DNA from: CAZKUR01 sp964556005
GTDB lineage: Bacteria; Bacteroidota; Ignavibacteria; Ignavibacteriales; Ignavibacteriaceae
NCBI GenBank assembly: GCA_964556005.1
Contig: CAZKUR010000015.1
Span: 1-64,000, forward strand
Direction of reading: 5' to 3'
Length of the DNA stretch: 64,000 bases
Position 1 is the first letter of the stretch. Each line of letters opens with the position of its first letter. A model generated the notes under the pieces. It did no database searches, was not told the origin of the DNA, and worked only from the letters and a program-made list of their open reading frames with translations. Below are positions 1 to 8,903 of the stretch, piece after piece. The translations under genes were made by a program, and so were the position numbers.

Positions 1-2
1 CG

Positions 3-1334
3 TTCGGAGTCGATGCAGGCCCGGCAGATCCTGACGGCGATTTTGTAAATGACTCAGGAGTCTGGCAGCATCTTAATGATTTCGGCTTAAATTATAACTG
101 GAATATCCGTGCTGTTGTTCAGACTACTAATGTTGTCCCGATTTCTTATGCTACTGAAGATTTAAATGGTGATTTTGTACCTGATCATTTAGGTGATACT
201 TTAACAGTTCAGGGTGTCGTAATCTCTCCAAATTTCCAAACGACAAGTCTTTCCTATTTTATTGATGACGGTACCGGCGGAATAGACGTTTTTCTTTACG
301 GCTCGACTACACCGCAATTAAACTTAGGCGATGAAGTAATGGTTACCGGCGAAATTAATCAATATAACGGGTTAACTGAAATTGAACCTGCCGATGCTAA
401 TGGAATTACATTAGTAAGTACGGGTAATCCAGTACCTTCGCCAATGGTAGTTACCATAAGCCAATATTTAAGCAATGCCGAAACTTATGAAAATAGGTTA
501 GTTGGGTTTGTAAATGTTTATAAAACCAGCGGAACTTGGCCTGCCGCAGGCTCAGGAGGCACGATTTACTTAAGCGATGGCGGTTCTGATTCGCTTAAAG
601 TGTATATTGATAGTGATACTGATATTGGCGGTAATCCTGAACCCGTATGGCCAAGGGATATAATTGGAGTCGGCAGCCAGTATACAACTTCAGTTCCTCC
701 TAATAATGGATATGAAGTTCTTCCGAGATATTACGATACCGATTTTCTGCCTCCGTTTACACTTGTACCAGTTGAGTTGACTTCGTTTACCGCAGAAGCC
801 AGCGGTAATTCAGTAAACCTGAATTGGAATACTGCTACCGAACTGAATAATAACGTATTTGAAATTCAAAGAAACAATGGCAGCGGATTTGTTACTGTCG
901 GTTCGGTTAAAGGACAGGGAACAACAACACAGCCTCATAGCTATTCATTCGTCGATCAAAAAGTACAGAGCGGAAATTATACTTACAGGTTAAAGCAAGT
1001 CGATTTTAACGGTGCTTCTACATATTCAAATACTGTGGAAGTATCGGTTGCACCTTCGGTATTTTCGTTGGAGCAGAATTATCCAAACCCGTTCAATCCA
1101 AGCACTAAAATTAACTTCAACTTAACTGTTGATTCCAAAGTAAGCTTAAAAGTTTACAACATTTTAGGCCAGGAAGTTGCAAATTTGGTTAACGGACAAA
1201 TTCCTGCCGGATTTCATTCTGTAGATTTCAATGCTTCAAATTTGGCAAGTGGAATTTACTTATATAAAATTCAGGCAACCGGAATAAACGGTCAGAATTT
1301 TATATCTGTCAAAAAGATGATACTTACCAAATAA
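3..1334 (+). CDS. C-terminal part of a secreted T9SS-sorted protein (5' truncated)
   Basis: The reading frame is open from the first complete codon at base 3, so the N-terminus lies outside the window. Near the start there is an OB-fold-like stretch (SYFIDDGTGGIDVF, then GDEVMVTGEI), as seen in secreted nuclease-associated and lamin-tail-type proteins. A fibronectin-like segment follows (VELTSFTAEASG, then YTYRLKQVDFNG). The last ~85 residues are a type A type IX secretion sorting domain, recognisable by NYPNPFNPSTKI, VYNILGQEV and LASGIYLYK, which directs export through the outer membrane. A strong terminator follows directly. The enzymatic or adhesive function cannot be told from the visible part. 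Confidence 0.85.
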   Translation, partial: FGVDAGPADPDGDFVNDSGVWQHLNDFGLNYNWNIRAVVQTTNVVPISYATEDLNGDFVPDHLGDTLTVQGVVISPNFQTTSLSYFIDDGTGGIDVFLYGSTTPQLNLGDEVMVTGEINQYNGLTEIEPADANGITLVSTGNPVPSPMVVTISQYLSNAETYENRLVGFVNVYKTSGTWPAAGSGGTIYLSDGGSDSLKVYIDSDTDIGGNPEPVWPRDIIGVGSQYTTSVPPNNGYEVLPRYYDTDFLPPFTLVPVELTSFTAEASGNSVNLNWNTATELNNNVFEIQRNNGSGFVTVGSVKGQGTTTQPHSYSFVDQKVQSGNYTYRLKQVDFNGASTYSNTVEVSVAPSVFSLEQNYPNPFNPSTKINFNLTVDSKVSLKVYNILGQEVANLVNGQIPAGFHSVDFNASNLASGIYLYKIQATGINGQNFISVKKMILTK

Positions 1335-1356
1335 ACTTCAATTTTAAGTAAATTTT

Positions 1357-1396
1357 GCCCCGTAATACTAAGTCTACGGGGCTTTTTTATTTTTTG
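1357..1396 (+). terminator. Rho-independent terminator after the T9SS protein
   Basis: An 8-bp perfect stem, GCCCCGTA (1357-1364) with TACGGGGC (1375-1382), closes a 10-nt loop and is followed by a T-rich run. It begins 22 bases after the stop codon. Confidence 0.85.
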
Positions 1397-1410
1397 GAAT
1401 TGCTTATCCA

Positions 1411-1442
1411 TTGCTAATTCGACTCGATTTTAATAATTTTTG
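1411..1442 (+). promoter_or_regulatory. Putative Bacteroidota-type promoter for the TPR lipoprotein/DUF58 pair
   Basis: TTG at 1411-1413 is followed after 20 bases by TAATTTTTG at 1434-1442, close to the Bacteroidota consensus TTG...TAnnTTTG but with one extra base in the -7 box. It sits between a terminator and the ATG at 1471. This is inference from motif and position only. Confidence 0.3.
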
Positions 1443-1470
1443 CTCTCTTAAATTAATAAACCGGTGAAAA

Positions 1471-1983
1471 ATGAGATCTATATTTGTCCTCTTAATTTCT
1501 TCTTTACTTTTTATCAGCTGCAGTAAAACTACCGATCAGGATTACATGAAAAATGCGGCCGAAAATACAAAAGAAAATAAAATCTCCGAAGCAATTCAAG
1601 ATTATCAAAATTTAGTAAGTAAATATCCCGACAGCAAATTAGCCCCGCGCGCGTTAAGAGATATGGCCGGGTTATATCAGAATAAAATGGTAAAAAACAT
1701 GGGAGAATCCGAATCGTTAAGTAAAGCAGTCGAACTATATAAAAGTATATATAAAAAATACCCTGAAAGTGAGGAGGCGCCTCCGTCCCTGTTTATGGCC
1801 GGATTCATTGAGGCTAATGATTTAAAACATTACGATAAGGCCACGGAGATTTACAAAATATTTTTGCAAAAATATCCAAAGCACCAGCTTGCACAATCCG
1901 CAAGCGAAGAGCTTAAATATATGGGCTTGACTCCGGAACAAATTCTTGAGAAAAAAAAATCTGATTCTTCTCAAGTGTTGTAA
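1471..1983 (+). CDS. TPR-repeat lipoprotein
   Basis: A 170-residue protein with a lipoprotein signal (hydrophobic stretch, then LLFISC with the lipidated Cys at about residue 17), so probably anchored in a membrane facing the periplasm. The mature part has three tetratricopeptide-like helix pairs with the YPDSKLAPRAL, YPESEEAPPSL and YPKHQLAQSA signatures. These resemble the repeats of BamD/YbgF-type proteins, but it is shorter than BamD (~250 residues). Its stop codon overlaps the start of the next gene (TAATG), so the two are translationally coupled. The role is probably scaffolding in the envelope; no enzymatic motif is seen. Confidence 0.75.
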   Translation: MRSIFVLLISSLLFISCSKTTDQDYMKNAAENTKENKISEAIQDYQNLVSKYPDSKLAPRALRDMAGLYQNKMVKNMGESESLSKAVELYKSIYKKYPESEEAPPSLFMAGFIEANDLKHYDKATEIYKIFLQKYPKHQLAQSASEELKYMGLTPEQILEKKKSDSSQVL

Positions 1984-2891
1984 TGCCGGTTCCTACACAA
2001 GACTATAGGAAATATTTATTACCCTCTGTAATTTCAAAATTAAAATCCCTCGAATTACGGGCAAGGCTTGTAGTCGAGGGATTTATGGTTGGCCTGCATC
2101 GAAGCCCATATCATGGCTTTAGCGTCGAATTTACGGAACACAGGCCTTACATGCAGGGGGATAATCTCAGGGATGTAGATTGGAAAATTTACGGCAAAAC
2201 CGAAAAATATTACATTAAGCAGTTCGAGGAAGAAACAAACCTGAAATGCTACATTTTGCTGGATACAAGTAAATCAATGAATTATGCCTCCGAATCCAAT
2301 CCAACTAAATTGGATTACGCAAAAACCCTCGCCGCAGCTTTAAGTTATTTGATGATAAAACAGTCTGATGCTGTTGGGCTCTCATTATATGCAGAAGAAA
2401 TTATAAAGTATATTCCTCCTAAAGCCAGCAGAGCATATTTGCAGGAAATTTTAAAAAATCTTTCAAACGCTGAAGCTTCAAGCAAGACAAACACTGCAGG
2501 TTGTTTAAGTTCGATTGCCGAAAAAATAAAGAGAAGGGGATTGGTAATAATTATTTCCGATTTTTTTGACGATGTAAATTCGATACTAACTGCATTAAAA
2601 CATTTTCGATATCAGAAAAATGAAGTTATCGTATTCCAGATTTTAGATCCGGCTGAGAGAAATTTTTCTTTTCGCAACGATGCGATATTCAAAGATATGG
2701 AAACCGAAGATGAAATTACTACCCAGCCTTACCAGATTCAAAAAGCATACAGGGAAGCAATTGTTGAATTTATAAACAGGATTAAGAAAGAATGTTTGGA
2801 TTCCAACATCGAATATAATTTAATCGATACTTCTGATTCCTTCGATAAAGCTTTATTCGGGTACCTCCAGAAAAGAAGCATGCTGTACTAA
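1983..2891 (+). CDS. DUF58 family protein (vWA-like)
   Basis: A 302-residue protein with the DUF58 core RSPYHGFSVEF, YMQGDNLRDVDWK and YYIKQFEEETN, followed by a von Willebrand A-like fold with the metal-site motif LLDTSKSMNY. No membrane segment is seen, so it is probably cytoplasmic. In this phylum DUF58 genes usually accompany a MoxR-type AAA ATPase and BatA/BatB-type vWA proteins. None of these is adjacent here; the only partner is the upstream TPR lipoprotein, with which it shares one base. Function in the family is poorly defined and is thought to concern assembly of protein or metal complexes. Confidence 0.85.
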   Translation: MPVPTQDYRKYLLPSVISKLKSLELRARLVVEGFMVGLHRSPYHGFSVEFTEHRPYMQGDNLRDVDWKIYGKTEKYYIKQFEEETNLKCYILLDTSKSMNYASESNPTKLDYAKTLAAALSYLMIKQSDAVGLSLYAEEIIKYIPPKASRAYLQEILKNLSNAEASSKTNTAGCLSSIAEKIKRRGLVIIISDFFDDVNSILTALKHFRYQKNEVIVFQILDPAERNFSFRNDAIFKDMETEDEITTQPYQIQKAYREAIVEFINRIKKECLDSNIEYNLIDTSDSFDKALFGYLQKRSMLY

Positions 2892-3236
2892 GCCAAGTCA
2901 AAATTAAAAAGTTATAATTAGCCATAGATATTTACTACAAATAATAAGAATTAACCCTACAGGGATTAGATTTGAATATTGGTTGGGTGAAGCCAGGTTC
3001 GTAATGACGACAAACTAATAATTGTTATTAGTAGAGCGAAGTGATCTCGTCCGCCTTTTAGGCGAGACCTCGTCTTTGACGGGCAAAGCGGACTTCACTC
3101 GAAGACTCTTTCGCAATGATTTTTTTTGGTCACCCACAACATAAATAACCGCGTTTGAAACACGAGGAATTAAGTGCAATATAGTCTATTGGATGCTGAA
3201 AGAGTTCAACAATCTTACAGATTTAAGATGGATATC
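2892..3236. other. Intergenic region with degenerate palindromic-element fragments
   Basis: This 345-bp gap separates convergent genes and I see no ORF in it. The right half (about 2998-3120) carries fragments of the palindromic element found intact at 45696-45777. The reverse complement of 3092-3120 reads ATCATTGCGAAAGAGTCT and continues TCGAGTGAAG, matching that element's left arm. There are local hairpins such as gtccgcc/ggcgagac around 3049-3068. The left half shows nothing recognisable. Confidence 0.6.
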
Positions 3237-4589
3237 CTACATTTGATTTTTAATTTTATTAAAATATTTTTCCGAATAATCTTCTGCTAATTTTTTTGTT
3301 TTAGCTTCGGTTATAATTCTGATTATCGGTTCTGTGTTTGATTTTCTGAAATGCACCCAGTGATCATCAAAATCTATTCTCAATCCGTCATCAGTATTTA
3401 TTTTATCATTTTTATATTTTTCAACTAAGACGGAAATAATATCATCCGGATTATGAGTTCCCAATTCAATCTTCTTTTTTGCTATAAAATATTGCGGTAA
3501 AGATTTTTTCAATTTTGAAATGCTTGCACCGAATTCGGTTAAATGCTGCAAAGTAATTGCTATCCCAACGAGCGCATCCCTTCCGTAGTGAATAGCTGGA
3601 TAAATTACACCGCCGCTTCCTTCTCCGCCAATTATAGCATCGACTTCCTTCATTCTCTTAACCACATTTGCCTCTCCAACAGGCGAACGAAATACCTCAC
3701 ATCCGAATTTCTTTGCCACATCATCTACGGCTCTTGTTGTCGAAAGATTGACTGCTACATTCCCTTTCTTCTTAGAAAGAATAAAATTTACAGCCTGGGT
3801 AATGGTATTTTCTTCACTGAAGGGCTCGCCCTTATCTGTAATTAAAACTAACCTATCGACATCCGGATCAACTACAATTCCTAAATCAGCAGAATTTTTT
3901 TTGACTGCTTTCATTGTCTCTTTCAAATTTTCAGGCAGCGGCTCAGGCAGACGTGGAAAGATTCCTGTTTTTTCGCAATTCATTTCAATAACCTTACAGC
4001 CGAATTCTTTAAGCAAATCCGGGATTATATAGGCGCCTGCTCCGTTTACGCAATCGACTAATACTTTGAATTTTCTTTTCCTGATTTTTTTCACATCGAT
4101 ATATTTCATTTTTAATACATCTCTCATATGACGTTTTAAGGCTTTTTTATCGATTGTTCGTGTACCGATTTTGTCCCAGGTTTGAAATTTATTTTGATCA
4201 TTTTCAAGGAGTTTAGATAATTCAAGATTTTCTTCAGGGGTCATAAACTGTCCGGTTGAGTTTAACAACTTAAGTGCATTCCATTCATTTGGATTGTGGC
4301 TTGCTGAGATAGCAATGCCTCCTTGAGCTGCTAAAGTTTTTACTGTGTATTGAACCGTGGGTGTCGGGCAAATTCCAATATCGATAACATCTAATCCTTT
4401 TGCTAATAAAGTTCCTGTAACAATTGAATTTACCATTTCGCCCGTAATTCTTGCATCTCTTCCAATAACAACTTTACCTTCTTTTATAAAATCGGCATAA
4501 GCAGAAGTGTATTTAACAAGTACTTCAGGGTCTAAGCCGTTTCCGATAATTCCTCTAATACCGGAAATGCTTACCATTAATGTAGGCAT
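3237..4589 (-). CDS. glmM: Phosphoglucosamine mutase / phosphohexomutase
   Basis: A 450-residue alpha-D-phosphohexomutase with the family motifs in order: substrate entry SISGIRGI near the N-terminus; the active-site phosphoserine loop ISASHNPNEW (Ser97); the Mg-binding loop DPDVDRL; the sugar-specificity loop GEGSGGV; and the C-terminal phosphate-binding RKSNTEPIIRI. The GEGSG specificity loop favours glucosamine-1-phosphate formation for UDP-GlcNAc and peptidoglycan synthesis. Phosphoglucomutase or phosphomannomutase activity cannot be excluded. It is monocistronic on the minus strand. Translation starts at an ATG; the conserved SISGIRG follows within six residues. Confidence 0.85.
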   Translation of the reverse strand: MPTLMVSISGIRGIIGNGLDPEVLVKYTSAYADFIKEGKVVIGRDARITGEMVNSIVTGTLLAKGLDVIDIGICPTPTVQYTVKTLAAQGGIAISASHNPNEWNALKLLNSTGQFMTPEENLELSKLLENDQNKFQTWDKIGTRTIDKKALKRHMRDVLKMKYIDVKKIRKRKFKVLVDCVNGAGAYIIPDLLKEFGCKVIEMNCEKTGIFPRLPEPLPENLKETMKAVKKNSADLGIVVDPDVDRLVLITDKGEPFSEENTITQAVNFILSKKKGNVAVNLSTTRAVDDVAKKFGCEVFRSPVGEANVVKRMKEVDAIIGGEGSGGVIYPAIHYGRDALVGIAITLQHLTEFGASISKLKKSLPQYFIAKKKIELGTHNPDDIISVLVEKYKNDKINTDDGLRIDFDDHWVHFRKSNTEPIIRIITEAKTKKLAEDYSEKYFNKIKNQM

Positions 4590-4659
4590 TCGAACTCCTT
4601 ATATTTTTATTTTAATTAATCTCAATTATAAATGTTAAATATACATAAATGGTTTCAAT

Positions 4660-4866
4660 ATGTAACCCCTTCGGGGTATGTAAATTTTTTGATTTGTCCT
4701 TCTCCAAGGGTGTTACTCTTGGCTTAAGTATTTTTCCCCTTCGGGGAATTGAATTGATGAATTTGCTTTTATTTTATGTCCCTGAAAGGGACAGATATAT
4801 TAGCCATGGACAACGTCCATGGTAATGAATAATCAATAAATTAACGAACCCTGAAGGGGGTCTATA
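4660..4866. repeat. Hairpin-chain repeat, copy 1 (downstream side of the transposase)
   Basis: About 205 bp containing a series of small palindromes: ACCCC/GGGGT (4665-4677), CCAAGGGT/ACTCTTGG (4704-4722), TTCCCC/GGGGAA (4734-4748), TGTCCC/GGGACA (4778-4793 region), CCATGGAC/GTCCATGG (4804-4822) and a degraded AACCC...GGG (4847-4860). The same chain in the same order and orientation recurs at 5341-5552, on the other side of the IS200-like gene. Such hairpins are the usual substrates of Y1 (HUH) transposases. Confidence 0.85.
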
Positions 4867-4868
4867 TT

Positions 4869-5324
4869 TTAATCCCATATATACTGTTCATCAAATTCGA
4901 TTTCGTATGCTTTTAAAAATGCTCTATACTCATCTTGAAAACTTTTCTTTTTATGATGCTCTTCCTGGTTTAAAATATATGTTCTCACTTTGTCAACTTC
5001 GCTTTTACCAACGGAAAAAACTCCGTATCCATTCTGCCAGGCAAACTTCGATAAAATTCTACTTTTTGTTTTAATCCATTTTGATGATTCTCTTTTGATC
5101 TCTCCTACTAACTTTGCCGGAGAAATATTGCGTGAAAGTTTGCATAGTATATGTATATGATCCGCAACGCCTCCGACGGTAATTACTGGACATTTGAGAT
5201 TATTGCAAGCCCCGCCTAAGTATGCGTGCATTTCATTTCGAATATCGGTATTTGCTAGAAATGGGTAACGGTTCTTAGTAGAATAAATTATATGTATAAT
5301 TACCTTTGCAAGTGATTGCGGCAT
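4869..5324 (-). CDS. IS200-like / REP-associated Y1 transposase
   Basis: A 151-residue single-domain HUH transposase. The metal-binding HIH is at residues 56-58 (GGVADHIHIL) and the nucleophilic tyrosine at about residue 116 (RTYILNQEEHH). The WQNGYGVFS block is typical of the family. Y1 transposases nick single-stranded DNA at hairpins; REP-associated members (RAYTs) are domesticated and are linked with dispersed palindromes. Here the gene lies between two direct copies of a six-hairpin repeat. A strong ribosome-binding site (AGGAGGAG) precedes the ATG. All catalytic residues are present, so it looks intact. Confidence 0.9.
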   Translation of the reverse strand: MPQSLAKVIIHIIYSTKNRYPFLANTDIRNEMHAYLGGACNNLKCPVITVGGVADHIHILCKLSRNISPAKLVGEIKRESSKWIKTKSRILSKFAWQNGYGVFSVGKSEVDKVRTYILNQEEHHKKKSFQDEYRAFLKAYEIEFDEQYIWD

Positions 5325-5340
5325 TTTCTCCTCCTATTTT

Positions 5341-5552
5341 ATGTAACCCCCTTCGGGGTATGTAATTATTTTTGATTGGTTTTTTTCTCCAAGGGTGTTA
5401 CCTTTGGCTTAAGTATTTTTCCCCTTCGGGGAATTGAATTGATGAATTTGCTTTTATTTTATGTCCCTGAAAGGGACAGATATATTAGCCATGGACAACG
5501 TCCATGGTACTGAATAATCAATAGATTAATGAACCCTGAAAGGGTTCTATAT
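5341..5552. repeat. Hairpin-chain repeat, copy 2 (upstream side of the transposase)
   Basis: Direct copy of the repeat at 4660-4866. The hairpins are at 5346-5359, 5389-5407, 5419-5433, 5462-5478, 5489-5507 and 5532-5546. The second hairpin differs in sequence from copy 1 (ACCTTTGG instead of ACTCTTGG), but all pairs remain possible by G-T wobble. The sixth hairpin, AACCC/GGGTT, is perfect here and degraded in copy 1. The stretch 5411-5500 is almost identical between copies. Confidence 0.85.
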
Positions 5553-6008
5553 CCCATGCTGTATTGATACATATCCCTTAATAACTAATTTGAATTCACT
5601 GAATTTTTAATTACAAAAGATAAATAAAAATTAAACCTTTATTTAATATTATAGAATTTGCCACGTGGCATTATTCCTAAATTTGATATAGAAGTTGATA
5701 TTTGTTAGATCCTCAAAAATTATTCATTTTATTTTTAGCTCATAAGTTTTTACATAACTTAGTGTCTTGAAGTCTTAGTGACATAAAAGGCTCCAAGACA
5801 CAAAAAATTTAATACATAGAGTATGAGTGAAAAAATATTTTATATTTTTAAAATAATTTAATCCAAGCATTTCAAATTATTTATCATAATCACCAATGTG
5901 TATTAATCTTTTGATTTGACTTATTATTTGAAGAACAGGATTTTAGTTTCACATTTTTAATAAATTAGTTTCAGTAAAACCTTTTTTTATTAATAAAGTC
6001 AATTATCC
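5553..6008. other. AT-rich intergenic region without a recognisable gene
   Basis: I find no convincing ORF or RNA. Two items stand out: a perfect 12-bp palindrome TGCCACGTGGCA at 5659-5670, and an imperfect inverted repeat at about 5759-5808 (TAGTGTCTTGAAG against CTCCAAGACACAA). Confidence 0.5.
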
Positions 6009-6719
6009 TTGAAGAAAAAAATAGAAAAGATAAACAACCTGCTTATACAAAAATTCGGAATTCCGGAAAGAAGTAAAACTCCGCCTGATCCCGTTGACCT
6101 TTTAATTGCAACAATTTTATCACAAAATACTAATGATAAAAATTCTTATAAAGCCTTCAACAGCCTAAAAGAAAGGTATCGCAACTGGGAAGAAGTTGCA
6201 ATACTGCCAAGATTAAAAATTGAAAATGTAATCAAAATTGCCGGACTTGGGAAGCAGAAATCCGGTGCAATAAAAAATTTCCTGCAATCGTTGTTGAAAG
6301 GAAAGGGTAAGATTTCATTAGATTTTATTAAGGAAAAATCTGATAAAGAAATTCTGGATGAGTTGACAGGGTATAACGGCATAGGAATTAAAACGGCAAG
6401 CTGTGTTTTGTTATTTTCACTTAGAAGAAATGTCTGTCCGGTTGATACTCATGTACATAGAACATTAAATAGGATCGGGCTTGTGAATACCAAAATGCCT
6501 GAAAAAACTTTTGAGCAGCTATTAGGAAAAATACCGGGTGGTACTGCGCATTCATTTCATACAAACTTGATAAGACTCGGAAGGGAAATTTGCAAACCTG
6601 CAAAACCTTTGTGTTTTATTTGTCCTCTTTTAAAGATTTGTAAATTTAAAGATAAAAATCTCGATCAAAGTGTTGTTAAAAAAGAAAATTCATTTATGCT
6701 GCTGGATAATGTGAATTGA
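6009..6719 (+). CDS. nth: Endonuclease III (DNA glycosylase/AP lyase)
   Basis: A 236-residue base-excision repair enzyme removing oxidised pyrimidines. The helix-hairpin-helix GYNGIGIKTA contains the catalytic Lys (Lys128) and is followed by the catalytic Asp (Asp146 in PVDTHVHR). The C-terminal 4Fe-4S loop has the canonical spacing C-X6-C-X2-C-X5-C (Cys195, 202, 205, 211). The length is slightly above the E. coli enzyme (211). The start is a TTG at 6009; no ATG precedes the conserved region. It is followed after 27 bases by a transporter gene on the same strand. Confidence 0.93.
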   Translation: MKKKIEKINNLLIQKFGIPERSKTPPDPVDLLIATILSQNTNDKNSYKAFNSLKERYRNWEEVAILPRLKIENVIKIAGLGKQKSGAIKNFLQSLLKGKGKISLDFIKEKSDKEILDELTGYNGIGIKTASCVLLFSLRRNVCPVDTHVHRTLNRIGLVNTKMPEKTFEQLLGKIPGGTAHSFHTNLIRLGREICKPAKPLCFICPLLKICKFKDKNLDQSVVKKENSFMLLDNVN

Positions 6720-6746
6720 TTAGAATAAAATATCTCAGGTAATTTT

Positions 6747-7604
6747 ATGTGGGTGCTTTATGCAATACTAAACCCGATCGCAGATGCAGCGAGAAATGTC
6801 TTCAGTAAAAAGGCCTCTTCTAATATTGATCCTTTAATTATTTCATGGACAAATAATTTATTACCCTTATTATTTTTCTTCCCGTTTATTTTTTTTATCG
6901 ATTTAAAATTTAATACTGAATTTTATGAAGCAGTAATCATTTCAGGTTTAATAAATGTTACTGCGGTAATACTTTATCACCGTGCAATCTCAAAAGGGGA
7001 TATCTCACTTGTTGTCCCGATGATAAGTTTTACACCGTTATTTCTTTTAATTACATCTCCCGTAATTGTCGGTGAGTTCCCGGATATATACGGACTAATC
7101 GGCATCATATTAATAGTCGGCGGTTCATACCTTATAAATATCAATTTAAAAACAGAAGGAATTTTCTCTCCGCTAAAATCTTTACTGAAGCATAAAGGAA
7201 CCCGGTACATGTTCATAGTTTCTTTCATCTGGAGCATATCTGCGAATTTTGATAAACTTGGGATTGAATCTTCTTCGGTATATCAATATATATTTTTTGT
7301 AAATTTATTCGTTTTTTCAGGTGTTACAATCTTTACAATTGCAAAGGGGAAATTAAATTTTAGTTCCATTAAGCTTGAAAGAAAAAATCTGTTTTTTTTA
7401 AGCTTGATGACGGTACTAACTTACTTTTTTCACATGACGGCACTCTCGCTGACGCTTGTAGCTTATGTAGTTGCACTTAAAAGAACTGCAGGAATGATTA
7501 CGGTTCTCTTTGGATTTTTCTTTTTAAAGGAAGTAAATTTGAGAAGCAGGCTTTTAGGTTCAATAATAATGTTCATTGGGATATTATTTATTGTAATCTT
7601 TTAA
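6747..7604 (+). CDS. EamA/DMT-family transporter
   Basis: A 285-residue protein with about ten hydrophobic segments arranged as two EamA halves. The first half ends with ILYHRAISKGDISLVVPM and PLFLLITSPVIVGEF, the second with YVVALKRTAGMITVLFGFFFLKE. These are typical drug/metabolite transporter motifs at the end of TM3 and in TM4 of each half. The likely job is export of a small metabolite at the inner membrane; the substrate is unknown. It lies 27 bp after nth, perhaps in the same transcript, but with no functional link. Confidence 0.85.
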   Translation: MWVLYAILNPIADAARNVFSKKASSNIDPLIISWTNNLLPLLFFFPFIFFIDLKFNTEFYEAVIISGLINVTAVILYHRAISKGDISLVVPMISFTPLFLLITSPVIVGEFPDIYGLIGIILIVGGSYLININLKTEGIFSPLKSLLKHKGTRYMFIVSFIWSISANFDKLGIESSSVYQYIFFVNLFVFSGVTIFTIAKGKLNFSSIKLERKNLFFLSLMTVLTYFFHMTALSLTLVAYVVALKRTAGMITVLFGFFFLKEVNLRSRLLGSIIMFIGILFIVIF

Positions 7605-7733
7605 GCTTTGAGAATTGTGATTTGGAGAAAGTCATTAAATACATGTAATAAGCAACTCTTTACTATAAATCCATTTTAATTTAACTTTAGAAACCGCAAC
7701 AAAATTACAAATCAATAGAAGAGGAGAAGATTA

Positions 7734-8855
7734 ATGTCCGAACAATTAGGCATTATTGGCTACGATTATGTAGAATTCTACGTAGGCTCTGCAAAAATGT
7801 GGGCTTACTGGCACGCAAAAGCAATGGGATTTAATATTACCGGCTATCTCGGGCCTGAAACAGGAGTCAGAGACCGTGTATCGTATTACCTGACAAAAAA
7901 TAATTTAAAGTTCGTAGTTACTTCATTTATCAACCCGGGTAACTATGATGTTGCTTCTTTTGTTGAAAAACACGGTGATGGAGTTAAACGCTGGTCGTTA
8001 AAAGTTAAAGATGTTAAAAAAGCTTTTGATGCTTCACTGAAAAACGGGGCTGTTCCCGTTCGCAATCCAAAAAAAATCAGCGACGATAAGGGTTACATCG
8101 AAGAGGCGGCTATAAAATTATATGATGATGCAGAGATTGTTTTTATAAATAGAGATAATTATAAAGGAATTTTTAAGCCTGGTTTTGGAGAGCCGAGACA
8201 AAAGATAAAAATTGAATCAAAGGAAACCGGCTTGCAGGAAGTCGATCATATTGTCGGGAACGTTAGAGTTAATGAAATGAATTTATGGGAGAATTATTTA
8301 AACAAAAGTTTAAACTTTGAAACTTTTATTGAGTTTGGCGCGGGAGATATCTCAACACAATATTCTGCGCTTCTTTCAAAAGTAGTTAGATCGAAAGAAG
8401 GAGCACCTGTTAAAAATCCTATCAACGAACCGTATGAAGGTTTGAAAAAATCTCAGATAGAAGAATATATTGATGAATATTTTGGATCCGGCATTCAGCA
8501 TATTGCACTTTCAACAAAGGATATTATTTCAACAATTGCTAATATGAAAGACAACGGAGTGGAATTCCTTCAGCCGCCGGACACATATTATGAAATGTTG
8601 AAAACAAAAAAAATTAAGATAAAAGAAAGTATTGATGAATTAAAAAAACACGGAATTTTGTGCGATGATTCGGAAGGCACTGGTTACTTATTACAGCTAT
8701 TTACAAAACCTATCGGTGACAGGCCTACGTTCTTCTATGAAATAATTCAAAGAAATGATGGCGCTTTAGGATTCGGCCAGGGTAACTTCCAATCGCTGTT
8801 TGAATCAATTGAAAAAGATCAAATGCTTAGAGGAAATTTCGATAGAGAAGAATAG
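7734..8855 (+). CDS. hppD: 4-hydroxyphenylpyruvate dioxygenase
   Basis: A 373-residue non-haem Fe(II) oxygenase that turns 4-hydroxyphenylpyruvate into homogentisate, the second step of tyrosine breakdown. It has the two-half VOC fold. The iron ligands fit His in EVDHIVGNV, His in GIQHIALST and Glu in FFYEIIQR, and the C-terminal substrate region has GFGQGNFQSLFESIE. A Shine-Dalgarno GAGGAG precedes the ATG. It is first in a same-strand series (hppD, hmgA, aminotransferase, FAH, flavin reductase, AacS). Confidence 0.96.
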   Translation: MSEQLGIIGYDYVEFYVGSAKMWAYWHAKAMGFNITGYLGPETGVRDRVSYYLTKNNLKFVVTSFINPGNYDVASFVEKHGDGVKRWSLKVKDVKKAFDASLKNGAVPVRNPKKISDDKGYIEEAAIKLYDDAEIVFINRDNYKGIFKPGFGEPRQKIKIESKETGLQEVDHIVGNVRVNEMNLWENYLNKSLNFETFIEFGAGDISTQYSALLSKVVRSKEGAPVKNPINEPYEGLKKSQIEEYIDEYFGSGIQHIALSTKDIISTIANMKDNGVEFLQPPDTYYEMLKTKKIKIKESIDELKKHGILCDDSEGTGYLLQLFTKPIGDRPTFFYEIIQRNDGALGFGQGNFQSLFESIEKDQMLRGNFDREE

Positions 8856-8903
8856 TTTTTATTAAAATTAAATAATGAAATTGAAATAAATTTAGGAGGT
8901 AGC

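Larger units (their letters stand above)
4660..5552 (-). mobile_element. RAYT-like unit: Y1 transposase between two direct hairpin-chain copies
   Basis: The ~890-bp unit is repeat copy 1, the transposase gene, then repeat copy 2 in the same orientation. There are no long terminal inverted repeats and no obvious target-site duplication, as expected for IS200-type elements. The spacing between repeats and gene is almost nil at both ends. Whether the whole unit moves, or only the repeats, cannot be told from one locus. Confidence 0.6.

Noticed and set aside
4660..5552. Possible CRISPR-like array of repeats
   Set aside because: Only two long copies of a compound hairpin sequence exist, flanking a transposase; there are no regular spacers and no cas genes.
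7680..7710. Promoter-like TAACTTTA box before hppD
   Set aside because: The last base of the -7 box does not fit and the upstream box is not TTG, so support is too thin.
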